A stretch of 64,000 nucleotides of DNA from the NCBI GenBank assembly GCA_037447655.1, contig JBBHKE010000195.1, positions 1 through 64,000 on the forward strand, written 5' to 3'. The stretch comes from Zygnema cylindricum (Eukaryota; Streptophyta; Zygnematophyceae; Zygnematales; Zygnemataceae). A program made the position numbers and the translations under genes. A model generated the notes under the pieces. The model was given only the letters and a program-made list of their open reading frames with translations. It was not told the origin of the DNA and made no database searches. Positions within the stretch are counted from its first letter, which is position 1. Each line of letters starts with the position of its first letter. This document shows positions 34,328 to 44,916 of the stretch, in pieces.

Positions 34328-35823
34328 TCTCTCTCGCTTCTCTCGCCTTTCTCCTCGCACCTCTTCTTTTCTGAAAACAGCTTTTTACTTTCCTACTTGT
34401 CTCCCTCTTTCACTTCCCTTTTTTGAAAACATTTTGCTTCTCCTTGCTTCTCTCCCTCTCCCTCTCCCCTCTTCCTCTTCCCCCTCTCATATTTTACCCC
34501 TCTTCTCCTTGTTTCTCTCTTCTCTTTTCTTTATATTTTTTATTCTTAAACAGAGAGATTAACTTGCACTTTCACTATTTGCACAAATTCCTAAACTTAT
34601 CTCTCTTTCTCTTCCTTATCTTTTCGGAGACAGCTTCCACCTCTCTCCTCTCTCCCTCGCAATCTTCTTTTCTTCTTTTTTTATTCTTAAACAGAGAGAG
34701 ATCAAGTTGCACCTTCGCAACTTCAACAAACTCCTCCACTTCTCTCTCTCTCCCTCTCTCTCTCCCTCTCTCTCTCGCTCTCTCTTCCTCTTGCTTTTGA
34801 GAGCAGCTACCATCCTCTCTCCTCTTTCCTCTCTCCCTCTTCCTCTCTTCTTTTCTTCGAATTTCTACTCTTAAACAGAGAGATAAATTTGCACCTTTGC
34901 TATTTCAACAAGTTCCTTTCCAGGTTTGTCCACAATCCCTAAAAACCCCACAAGAAACACCAATTAAAAGTGGGTAAACTCTCCCTCTCCCTCTCCCCCT
35001 CTCCCTCAACTCTACCTCTCCCTCTCCCCCTCTCCCCCCCTCCCCATCCCCTCCCCCTCCCCTTCCCCTCCCTCTCCCCCTCCCCCTCGATCCTCTTCTC
35101 AACACTAATTCTCAACACAGTCTTCATTCATAGGTAGGATGAGTATCCACTAAAAGACAAAAGAAAAAAGAACAGTGGAAAAAGAAAAAGAAATTCTTAA
35201 ATTGAAGAAGTCATTGTAAAAATAAAGGAGTTGTAAAAATAAGAAAAAACTTGAGAAAATAAAAAGAAGGAACAAATCGTGAAAATAAAGAAGAGGAAGA
35301 TGAAAAAAAAAAAAAAAAAAAATAGTAAAAAAAAAAAAAAATAAAAAAAAAAAAAAAAAAAAAAGGCAATGTGAAAATAAAGAAGAATCTGCAAAAATAA
35401 AGAAGAAATCGTGAACGTAAAGGAGAAAGTGGGAAAATAAAGAAGAAATTGTAAGAAAAAACCATTGAATTGATTGAAACCATTGAAATAATAATAATGA
35501 TAAAAAAAAAAAGTACCTGCACAAAGTTCATAAGTAAATCCGAGAGAAATCGGGACAGCTGGCGATGTCAAATCCCTGTTTTATTTTTAATTTTTTTTAG
35601 ACCCAAAAATGTTTTTTAGTCTCAATATATTTTTTTTAGTCCCAATATGTTTATTTAATCAGAATGGTTATTTTAGTCCTAATTTGGTTTTCTGGTCCCA
35701 AATATATATTTTAATCCCAAGATTATCTTTGGTCACTATGAATGGGAGAGGGGAAGGGAGAGGGAGAGAGAGTGAGAGAGGGAGAGGGGGAGGGAGGGGG
35801 AGAGGGAGAGGGAAAGGGGGACA

Positions 35824-35903
<80 letters not shown>

Positions 35904-37094
35904 CTCTCTGAAGGAGAAGCTGTCAAAGCACTAGTAGCTGCGAGAAGAGCGGCAGCATATACGGCCGGCCGACGAAACTGACGAACCTGTGACAAAAGTC
36001 ACGTTTTGTCCTTTTTAAAATACTTGCCAGGTGTCAAATTTTCACATTATTCTCAACCTTTAAGTTTTTACATTTTTCTTTTACATTTTTCTACTTCACG
36101 TTTTTTCAAATTTACATAAAGTTTTGTTAAAAAATGAGATTGCAAAAAGGAGGGTCCATTTGTCTTTTAGAGGTTTTTTTAAAGAGACAATTTTTTTACA
36201 GAAGATAACTGTTTTCCCATTGTCTTTTTTACAGGTTTTTTTAGAGATGATTTTCTTACAGTTCCAGATAATATTTTTACATACTAGTTTTTTACATATT
36301 ATTTTAATGACCATATTTTATGGCACATCAAAGAAGAAGCAATTTTTTAATTCATTTCAATTTTTCAAAAAAAAAAAAAAAAAAAATATTATTATTACTG
36401 TTATTATTATTCTTTTTCAATATGAATATTTATCATTTTTTTTCTCTTTAGTCTTAAATATGACAAAAATATGATTTTTATTAATAATAACAGAAAAAAC
36501 CTCACCAGCAAAAGAGCCTGGAGCTCTGAAAAATAAAAAAAGGGGAGAAAAAAAACATGTAAGCCAAAAACCCAAACAGTAAATTAATTAGTCTTAAGGC
36601 TCTTGCAAAAAAAATGGACTTTTCATGAGGAGAGAGGAGAGAGAGAGATAGAGAGGAGAGAGAGAAGATAGAGAGAAGAGAGAAGGAGAAAAAAGGATAG
36701 GAGATTGGAGAGAGGAGATTGGAGAGAGGAGAGAAGAGAGAGGAGAGGAGGAGAGAGGAGAGGAGTGGAGAGAAGAGTGGAGTGAGAATCAAGAGAGAGG
36801 AGAGAGGAGAAGAGAGAATAGAGAGGAGAGAGAGAAAAGGGAGAGGGAGAAGGAGAGAGAGGGGGAGAGAGAGATCGGGAGAGGGACTGTAATCAAGACT
36901 AATACAATGGTATATAAAAATAGATTCACATATCAACTCTTTGCTTAATACAATGGTATATTTTTCCAATTATAATTTCTAATGTTGTAAACAGAAGTAG
37001 GGGACTTAAAAAGTTAATGTGGTCCAGAGTTATCACAGTGACAGCCGTAAAAAAAACACAAAAAGAATATCTTTTTGACAAATGGATTTTTCTA

Positions 37095-37126
<32 letters not shown>

Positions 37127-38828
37127 CCTCTCTCTCTCCCTCTGTCTTTCCACCTCTCCCTCTCTTTCCCTCTCTCTCCCTCTCTTTCCCTCTCTCTCTT
37201 ATTTTCCGTCTTTGCAAAAAAAACATACCTTTGTGGTAGAGGATAATGGATACTGAAGGGTGAGAAACAACCATATCCCACCGTCTTTTCTGTCGCACTT
37301 TACAAATGTAGACAAATTAGGTTTTCAGAGAGAAAGAGAGAGAGAGGGAGAAGGAACAATTTTTGTTTAACACTTTCAGATGTCAGAGAAATCAGAGTTT
37401 CAAAAAGAAACCTTTTTGTAACACATTTACATGCTAGACAAATTAGAGTTTCTCAGAACTTTTTGGAACAGATTTACATGTCATGTAAAACATTTTCGTA
37501 ACTATTGTCGACGTATAATAGTGAAAAATCATAAGTGGAACTCGGGTATAGAGCTATTGATCAGCAAAAGAATTTGTTTCCCCTTCATAAACTTTTTTTT
37601 TGTTTTTTTTGTTTTGTACAATTTGTCAAAATCTCAATTACAATCGACCAATCAAAACGTAAGAGTTCTATACTTCATAGCAATGAAAAATCCCACAACT
37701 ATGGACTAAAAGAAAAACAAATGCATTTGAGAGGCAAAAAAAAAACAACGAAAAAAAAGAACAAAATACCGCGAGAAAGACCACTGCCGAAAAGGGGTAC
37801 TGGACTCGGAATCACTAAAAAGGGGTAGATTCTCACCCTATTTTCGTGCATAAAATGAACGCTTTGTGGTTTTACGAAGAGAGAGGCTCCTTCCATGGGT
37901 ACGACTTGAACCTATTCCGGCCAATTTTTTCTACAATGTTAGTACATTGACCACCACTTTTAAAAATCCACATCATTTCTGAACTACATTATTAATATTC
38001 AAACTTGCACTACACTGCCTTCCATTATTAAAGGAATTATTAGTGTACATGAGAAATGTATAATACTAATTTAGTGTAGGGAGACGTGACAAATTGTAAT
38101 CTACTCCTTTAAATAGTGTTGTTAACAATTTTTTATGGTTTTCGGCCTTTGTCGCAATTGGCTTAGTGTTATTAATTCCAAATAACAATTGGTAGCAATA
38201 TATCGGCTTTACCACAAAAGGTGAAAAACGTATAAATTTTATATATCACTAATTAATAAATTGTACAAATTTGAAAAATCACAACAAAATTAGTGTAGAT
38301 TAACATTAGTTATGCTAGAAAGAGTTTTGCTAAGCCGACCTAAAGAAGCAAATAGCGATCAAAAATAAACGATACATATTTGAAGAGGCATATTTTTGAA
38401 ACTACAAAAATTCTTAACTTAAACGTGAGATAGGAAAATTATGACACTTCAGATTCTTTGGCTCATGATTGGAGAGTGGTATATCTTGAAGGAAAAGTGA
38501 GAAAAGTTATGATAAGAAAAATCTGAGTTCCTATGCCTAACGTCTATAAACGCAAAACATTAAACTAAGAATAGATGAATGCAAAAAAATTGATGAAAAA
38601 AATAAAATACACACATTTTGTATATTCGCTGCCGCCATCTCAAGGCTTTTCCCTCCCATTTCTATAAACTGTACACCTGAAAAATACCGAAAAAAACGAA
38701 AAAACGAAATAACATTATTTCCTAGTTGTTTTCCATATTTACAACAACAAATACAACAAAACCACACTAATTTCAAGCCATTTTTTTTTTCAAACTCACT
38801 CACCAGGGACGGAGGCGATAGACGCCAT
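32592..38828 (-). CDS. Nudix hydrolase, NUDT14/UDP-sugar pyrophosphatase-like, 11 exons
   Basis: Members hydrolyse UDP-glucose and other nucleoside diphosphate sugars (NUDT14, UGPP); substrate here is inferred. Exons: 38828-38804, 38676-38615, 37911-37837, 37289-37229, 36525-36506, 35986-35826 (see microsatellite), 35575-35517, 34938-34895, 34169-34053, 33301-33248, 32714-32592 (stop). These sum to 801 bp, 266 residues, with matching phases. Family features in order: MEGASLFVKPQSVHF; KRRWDMVVSHPSVSIILY; LLLVRQFRRPAVY; FTYELCAGIVDKPGKELVEI; Nudix box EEVREEVGY; LQTYFYAEVDEKQRISNGGG; FIDVVGLPISQIDQFVADG; LPKPPGVMFAAMWLKNH. Catalytic Glu pair EE of the Nudix helix is present. Exon 5 is only 20 bp. 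The exon 6 donor is the least certain junction. Confidence 0.88.
34205..34500. repeat. CT-rich tract in the Nudix gene intron 8
   Basis: CTCTCT and CCCTCT runs on the plus strand, thus purine-rich on the Nudix coding strand. Related tracts at 34740-34860 and 34977-35098 surround the exon 8 copies. Confidence 0.7.
34533..34614 (-). repeat. Decayed duplicate of Nudix exon 8 (copy 3)
   Basis: The minus strand reads EFVQIVK followed by a GTGCAAGTTAATCTCTCTG donor-like stretch, parallel to the true exon 8 end (ELVEIAK then GTGCAAATTTATCTCTCTG). It lacks the 5' half of the exon (GIVDKPG) and any clear acceptor. Confidence 0.65.
34672..34745 (-). repeat. Duplicate of Nudix exon 8 (copy 2)
   Basis: The minus strand reads VEEFVEVAK then GTGCAACTTGATCTCTCTC, closely parallel to true exon 8 and its donor. 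The frame is still open. The half encoding GIVDKPG is replaced by GA-rich sequence. It could be a pseudo-exon or an alternative exon; inclusion would remove the conserved Gly of the Nudix motif. Confidence 0.65.
35160..35510. repeat. A-rich AAAATAAAGAAGAA repeats in Nudix intron 7
   Basis: Poly-A runs and loose 17-bp units GTGAAAATAAAGAAGAA. The overlapping F-rich reverse frames are artefacts. Confidence 0.7.
35827..35900. repeat. (GA)37 microsatellite at the Nudix exon 6 border
   Basis: 74 bp of pure GA; on the coding strand (CT)37. Read through in frame it encodes Ser-Leu repeats following TASPSERV. The only donor that satisfies phase with exon 7 is the GTTGTC just beyond it (exon end 35826). 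A donor before it (AGG|GTCTCT, exon end 35903) breaks phase. Repeat length therefore may affect coding or splicing. Confidence 0.8.
36506..36525 (-). CDS. 20-bp micro-exon of the Nudix gene
   Basis: AG/exon/GT boundaries TTTCAG|AGCTCC...TTGCTG|GTGAGG. In phase it adds ELQALLL, joining SIILYHK to VRQFRRPAVY as in homologues, so it is needed for a continuous beta-strand. Too short for ordinary ORF detection. Confidence 0.8.
36625..36885. repeat. GAGAGGAGA-rich tract in Nudix intron 5
   Basis: Purine-rich imperfect repeat on the plus strand (CT on the coding strand), in the intron between exons 5 and 4. A CT tract on the plus strand at 37095-37200 lies in the same intron, giving an inverted purine/pyrimidine pair that could fold. 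Confidence 0.7.
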
Positions 38829-38883
38829 GGTCAGGTCAATAGAAAGAAAACCAGAGAAGGCAGAAACAAAAGAGGAGAACCGA

Positions 38884-38956
38884 TTAGGGTTTGAATAGAT
38901 GATTAGGGTTTCAACATCCAACTTTCGATTAGGGTTTAAAGGGCAATTTAGGGTTT
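38884..38956 (-). promoter_or_regulatory. Four telo-boxes upstream of the Nudix gene
   Basis: TTAGGGTTT at 38884, 38903, 38929 and 38948 (AAACCCTAA on the coding strand), 56 to 128 bp before the start codon. The coding-strand stretch between them and the ATG is pyrimidine-rich, like a plant 5' UTR. Telo-boxes near transcription starts are a plant feature linked to genes active in dividing cells. Confidence 0.65.
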
Positions 38957-39331
38957 GAAAGTTGAATCTGTGAATAAGATAGCTATCGTACGCAAAGTTT
39001 AGTACGAAAATACTACAGTACAGTATTCCAGTATTCCTTAGTAGTCAATACAAAAAGTACGAAATTTAGTACGACGTCACCGAAGTTTGACAGAGTCAAT
39101 TGGAAGAATGAATGGACGAATCGATCACTGATGTTTGAAGTATCCTTAACATTGGCGTACGGTAAATTTAGAAGTGCAAAAACGTGTGCAAACGCTATAT
39201 CTGGTAACCCCTTACTATGTGCATATTATATTATTCATTATTGTAAACCATACTCATACGCATACGCATACGCATGCCACATACACATATACTACGCATA
39301 TAATACGCCAATAACCATGGGCGGAGTACAG

Positions 39332-39502
39332 TACACCGTGAATCGTTATTAGCCTTATGTACGCTATATCGGCACCCCAAAATTTTGGCATTGATACCCG
39401 AAATACAGTGATTGAATCTAATTTATCTTTGACATTAATTACGGTTCTAGTAAAATAGCGTCAATGGTATGACCGTACTGTATTCATTAATAGTGTGGTG
39501 TA
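39332..39502. mobile_element. CACCGTG-family MITE (171 bp)
   Basis: Left end TA-CACCGTGAATCGTTATTAGCC; right end TTAATAGTGTGGTG-TA. The left sub-terminal ATGTACGCTATATCGGCACC is shared, inverted, with the copy at 55242-55444, so these two form a subfamily. Intergenic between the Nudix gene and the small gene at 40139. Confidence 0.7.
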
Positions 39503-40138
39503 CGGAAGTGGTTTGTTCGTACAACAGTGTACTTCGTTACCGACATCCGTACGGAAATTCTGGTTAATTTATGTCGGTCTCATACAGAGCTGTGCTTACA
39601 AAATTAGCGGAGTCCAATTTCCAAAATAGGCGTTCGCATACATTCAGACGTTCGTTTTTGTGTGTGTCAGTGTGAACTGATAACATGTGCACATGCTAAA
39701 AACTGTCTATGTTACATAAACGTAATGTTGCCCCACTTACACATGTTGATAGTTGAGTAAAGCTAAGACTAATACGGTGCCCTTTTAACTCTATTTCCGA
39801 TCCTGCGAGATTAATAGTATATATGTTTACACTATTAAAGGGTTTTTTAGGGTACATAATGGTAATACCAGACCTTTAAACAAACGAGACGCATATTAGA
39901 GTTATGTTTTATTCTAAAATGGGTTATGTTCCACAAAACAACAACAAATTAGTGTCATATTGTGTACACATTAGAGTGAATTTACAAAATTTAGAATTGA
40001 AAAAACGCGGCGCCTTGAAAACGAGGATCGGTACAAACTAGCGGCATATGCGGACAGAACACAAAAAATAGATTTTGTGGTCAGACAAATCTCAACCACA
40101 TCCTCATTTTTTGACCGGCATGCTTTGCAATCTCGCAT
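39503..40138. other. Intergenic, nothing recognised
   Basis: AT-rich with scattered short repeats; a 71-codon minus-strand frame (39971-40186) has no recognisable feature and overlaps the next gene's first exon in antisense. Confidence 0.5.
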
Positions 40139-40790
40139 ATGCATTTTTACACGACGTCGCCATTTTTTTGGCAGGATGCGTGTCATCGCCCCGCCGCCTC
40201 CTTTAATCTAGCGACATCCAGTAGACTATGGCTCCCTCTATGGTTTACAGCGGCAAGCGTTTGGAACGTAATATGGAGGAACAACAATATAGGTCGAGCC
40301 AACATCGTCGCTATGTATTTCCGGGATTATTATGAAATCATTGGTAAGTGCGCAGCCCAGCATGTGGAATCATCTCTCTTGCGCTCTCTGCCTCTTTCTT
40401 CTTCCCCCTTCATTTTCTCTTCCTCTCTATCCTTTAATCTCTCTCTCTACGAATTCTCCATCTCCCATATTTCTTCCCATTAACCCTCCCTACCCTTTTC
40501 TGTTGTTCACTTCTTTCCAGTTTATCTCTCTCCCTCTTTCTGTCTCATATCCTTTATCTGCTTTTATTTCGGAGTGGTTTATTTCCTATGTTATTCTCGT
40601 TTTCGTTCTGTGCCACTCTCTGTTCTTCTTTTTTTTCACGTAATATTTTTCAAATCCACCTACCCACGTACTAATCTGTTATATTTTTTTTTCTCATGTA
40701 TTATGATTTGTCATCGATGATGAGGATATATCCGACGGCCGATTGTATTGTACAGCACCCCACGGAAACATGCGATATAGGGAAGAATAA
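40139..40790 (+). CDS. Small two-exon gene of unknown function, 79 residues
   Basis: ATG at 40139; exon 40139-40343 ends G|GTAAGT, exon 40756-40790 follows TTGTACAG and ends in TAA. Phase matches (1+2). The protein has a basic/hydroxylated N-terminus, a hydrophobic stretch (LWLPLWFTAASVWNVIW) and a polar tail RNNNIGRANIVAMYFRDYY then PHGNMRYREE. One membrane span is plausible, as in small mitochondrial inner-membrane subunits, but I do not recognise the family. The intron is CT-rich on the coding strand like others here. AATAAA overlaps the stop. Confidence 0.5.
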
Positions 40791-40799
40791 AATATCATG

Positions 40800-41455
40800 T
40801 TGAAGGTATTGGACCGTACGAAGGCGCATAGAGTATACCATTAGGAGCTTTCCATGGATCTTTATTTGTTATCACGGATGGGGGATAGTTAGTTAGCGTG
40901 TGTAAAATATGAGGGATTTTTAAATTATATTTAGAGGGTTTCCTACTTACAAGCAGAAACGTTAATACTTTATGACTATTTAGAGCTTTGTTGACTACTG
41001 CAGATTAGTAGGCCTTAGTTAAGTATTCGTTGTAGTTCAACATTGTAAACGGAGTTTACCATGAAATATAAAATTGACGTATTTCTTTTCCCATTGTTTT
41101 GATGAATGCTCGTATTTGTGTCAACTTTTGGTGTATTTTCTATTCATTGTGTGTTTTATAGTTGCTTTCATGTTGTTTCGTTGATATTATCGCATTAAAA
41201 TATATTTCATGTAACTTGCATATTTTCGTTGTGGACATCTGTATATGCTCGAAAAATGATTTTTATTTCTATTATTTACTTCAAACCGCATATTTTTCTT
41301 CATCTTTGATTTTCCTGCATGAAATGTTTTGGTTTGATTTTCACTATTGTATTAATGGTTTCAGTCTAGCGAAAATGAGATTCTCGACATAGGATTAAGG
41401 ATGTTATTTGATCACAAAAAAAAATATATCCATGTAATTTAAAAACTCAAAATGT
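40800..41455. other. 3' flank of the small gene, nothing recognised
   Basis: AT-rich, no features beyond short A/T runs; ends where the GCGACGA repeats of the adjacent transposon begin. Confidence 0.5.
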
Positions 41456-41462
41456 TTGAATC

Positions 41463-42050
41463 AGCGACGAAATAACCTCGGCGCTGAAAGGTTTCCACAA
41501 ATGGTTCCATGATTGAATTCAACGACGACAGACCCTGCTTTGTCGGAGATGGTGAGAACGTTGTTTTGTCGCTGAAATTCCTTCTAGCGACAAAACATAC
41601 TTTACTTTCTCAAATATGACAACGATGTTGTGTCGTCGCTAAATTCCATTTAGCGACGACATAGCCTCTGCTTTGTCAGCTATGATAATAATGTTTTTTC
41701 GTCTCTATATTAGGTTGTCGCTGAAATACCTTCTAGCGACAAAACATACTTTTTTTTCTGAAATATGATGACGATGTTGTGTCGTCGCTAAACTCCATTT
41801 AGCGACGACATAGCCTCTGCTTTGTCAGCTATGATAATTATGTTTTTTTCGTCTCTATATTAGGCTGTCGCTCAAATACCTTCTAGCGACAAAACATACT
41901 TTTTTTTCTGAAATATGATGACGATGTTGTGTCGTCGCTAAATTCCATTTAGCGACGACATACCCTCTGCTCTGTCAGCTATGGCAATAATGTTTTTTCC
42001 CCGCTAAATTAGTGTCATGCGACGACAAATTATCGTCGCTGCAAGAGCAA
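41463..42050. repeat. Subterminal tandem repeats (period about 150 bp) with GTCGTCGC palindromes
   Basis: TAGCGACGAC recurs at 41651, 41800 and 41950, with a diverged unit near 41520. Each unit holds the hairpin GTCGTCGCTAAA / TTTAGCGACGAC with a 5-base loop and a second TGTCGCT...AGCGACA pair. This lies on the transposase 3' side and mirrors GCGACGAC-rich sequence at 46380-46920. Likely transposase-binding subterminal repeats. Confidence 0.75.
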
Positions 42051-44454
42051 CCATTATTCAGTTCGATAAATATGGTGTTTATAAAAATAAGCACTGAAAA
42101 AATTCCGAGGAGGATCAACAAACGACGAAGCATAGTCGTCGGTGATTAGGGTATGTTGTAAATTGCGACAAAATAAATATTTCCATAATACAAGCACACT
42201 GGAATGTTCAACACCACAATAACAACAGCTGGAGGTAAATACATGATAATTTTGTAACATATATCGAATTCCACGACATACAAGGGTTTTTTACTTCATA
42301 AAAAACAAAATGATATTTTCCCATATAAAAGACCATACACACAAACGAAATCTGCTCTATCCAAAGAAGTCAAATAATACTGGACTCCTTGAACTGTCTG
42401 CATTTATCTAGAACCAGTTTAACTACTATTCCTTCACTATAATTAAACTACCAACCCCAAACTAACATATATATAACCCTAAAAAACAAAACAATCAAGT
42501 ATTATGTTTAGAACTCGTTGCCGCTCATCCCTCCCTCATTGAAAATGCTGTCTTGTTGACTGTCGGCATCTTCAATATTTTGGAGGAATTCCCTTGCCCT
42601 CGGGCATGGAGGTTCCACAGCTTCGCCTTCGAAGTGGTTGCGATATTTGCTGATTATGCCTTGCAGTTGTTGTGTGAGCATGTCTTCATCCCACTTTCCG
42701 TCGCGTAGAGACAAGCCACATTGAATCATGGCTTTTCTGGCATAACTCATTCCGTTTTTGTCTCTCATCGCATTGACCTCTCGGATGGAGTCCCTCGCCA
42801 ATTTAAAAAAAAAACGCTTTACCCCGGGTCCAACCAATTTACCGGACCATCCACGGCTAGAAGGTTTAGCCCATTGACCGTTCTCAATTCCTTTCGCCTT
42901 CCAACTATCCCAAATGCGACTCCACACGTCCTTGATTTTGGAAATCACGAAGGAGTCAGCCGGTTGAACAAGATGTGTTGCATTAGGTGGAAAATAGTGT
43001 AACACGGTGTTCTTGGCCTCTAGAACTCGCTCCAACTCGTCGGACGTGTTGTGACCACCGCAGTTGTCCAGAAATATAATTTTTTGACGTCCATCTCGAT
43101 CCCCTTGGTAAGACCTTGCCTCTTCGACCCATTGTGGGAACACCGTTTTATCATTCCACCCCTTCGGACCGGTCCGGTAACAAACGCCTGCAAATATATA
43201 TAACACTCAAACAAAGGGAAAAAATTATCATTTTGGAATGCTTGCTTACATATGCATTACAGGGAAAGTAAGCTAGGTGTACCATAGAAACCTTAAAATA
43301 AGAGAAATCAGAGTGTTAAAGAAGAAAAAAACACATATTTTGTAGTAGGAGAAAGGGAGAGGAGGTATGCGAGAGCTAGGTAATGAGATATACACAAAAA
43401 AATTAAACACAAAAACATGATTAGAGACAAATAGATAAATCTCCATCAAATCCAAGAAGACATAATACATAAACTGAAAACATTAAATGAGGGAGAAAAA
43501 ACACACCGGGGGACGTTGTCCGGTAAACCTTGTATCGGGTAACTTCTTGCTCGATTTGCAAAAATTATCATTGGGTTCTCGATACGAGCGTTCATCCCTC
43601 CACTTAATCGCACCATGAGAGTCATGGACTCGCCTCCTCCGGCAACATCAGCGTATTTCACCACTTCGTCCCCTCTAAACCCCAAAGTTTTTCCATTATC
43701 GGTGTTGACTATCATGTGAGTTTCATCCATGTTTTCCATGAGGTCTTCGTTGAAAAGTCCTGTTATACATTCGCCGCCAAGCCAAAACAAATGTAGTTAT
43801 TTCGGGTTTACGTCGTCAAGTATGGAATAAAACAAAAACAATACACTAAAAATATGAAACGTCATTAAACTATATTGGTAAAGAAACTCACCGGATTCAA
43901 ACCCCCGCTTTAGAACGCCCATGTGGAAGGCTACGGTACGCTCAATGTATTCCTCTTTCTCGAGACTACATTGTAGTTTCCCCTTTTGTGCACGCACAAC
44001 GATGTTGTGCTTCTCTTGACACCTCTGCACCCACCTTTTATTTATGATTGGATGTATTTCCGACCCGTCTTGGTTGAACCATTCCGGGCTGTACTCTTTC
44101 CTCCTTTCTCTTATTATGTCCCTAGCGATGTCCCCCGAGAATTGTGGTGGACATCTTCATACCCGCTTTCTTAAAACGTTCAAAATCCGAAAGTAACTCC
44201 TCGTGTATAACCGTGACCCAAGCGGCTTCCTTCCTTCCTCGTCCCGGCAAAGCCTTGGTAACCGCCACCGATCTCGTCCCAAAACTAGAAGTAGAAAATG
44301 TACGGGTTTGTCTCTCGTATTCCGTCAAGCGTGGACCTCCTCTCTACCCACCATCGCTTGGCCTTTTGGTATCCTGTAAACAATAAACAATGTCAAAAGT
44401 ATTAATCAGATTCTTGAATGGAAAGTCGTATAAATAAATGAAACGACTCTAAAA

Positions 44455-44650
44455 GGAAACTGCAATTTTCAGCGACAAAAATTTGCTGTCGCAGATTCAG
44501 CGACGAAAGAAACTCGTCGTTATATCTGCAAAATTACATTTTTATTTAACAACATCATTGATACGTAGTAATCTGCCGACTGCCAATGAGAATTCCTCAC
44601 TTCGCCGACGAACCAGCGACGACCTTGTGTCGTTGTTAAGCCGAGAAAGA
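44455..44650. repeat. GCGAC hairpins between transposon ORFs
   Basis: CAGCGACAAAAATTTGCTGTCGCAG and related CGACGA/TCGTCG pairs, echoing the subterminal repeats. They lie in the transposase's large intron and may be the edge of a nested element. Confidence 0.5.
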
Positions 44651-44916
44651 TGAATAGCAAACACAATGACGATATCAAAAACACCAAATGGACGACTAAA
44701 AGTCGAATTTAAATTCATTTTGTGAAAAAAAGGGAGAGAAATATTAAATTCACACTTGTATGAATAAAAAAATAAAAAATAAACAAAACATCGTGGCACC
44801 CAATGTTGGCTGAGGGCTAAATCTGGGTACCTCTCCTTCGAATGATGTACACGAAATTGACCCTCGTCATCTCCCATCAACGTCGCCTAAAGGCAGCAAG
44901 CTCTCGAGTTAAATTA

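Noticed and set aside
35150-35571. Three Phe/Ser-rich minus-strand frames of 106-124 codons
   Set aside because: A-rich repeat artefact; only the short DLTSPAVPISLGFTYELCA part (35575-35517) is a Nudix exon.
38884-38956. TTAGGGTTT copies considered as an internal telomere array
   Set aside because: Only four separated copies with unrelated spacers, positioned at a gene's 5' end.
41463-42050. Regular repeat array considered as CRISPR
   Set aside because: Units of about 150 bp are repeated throughout with no unique spacers, and the genome is eukaryotic.
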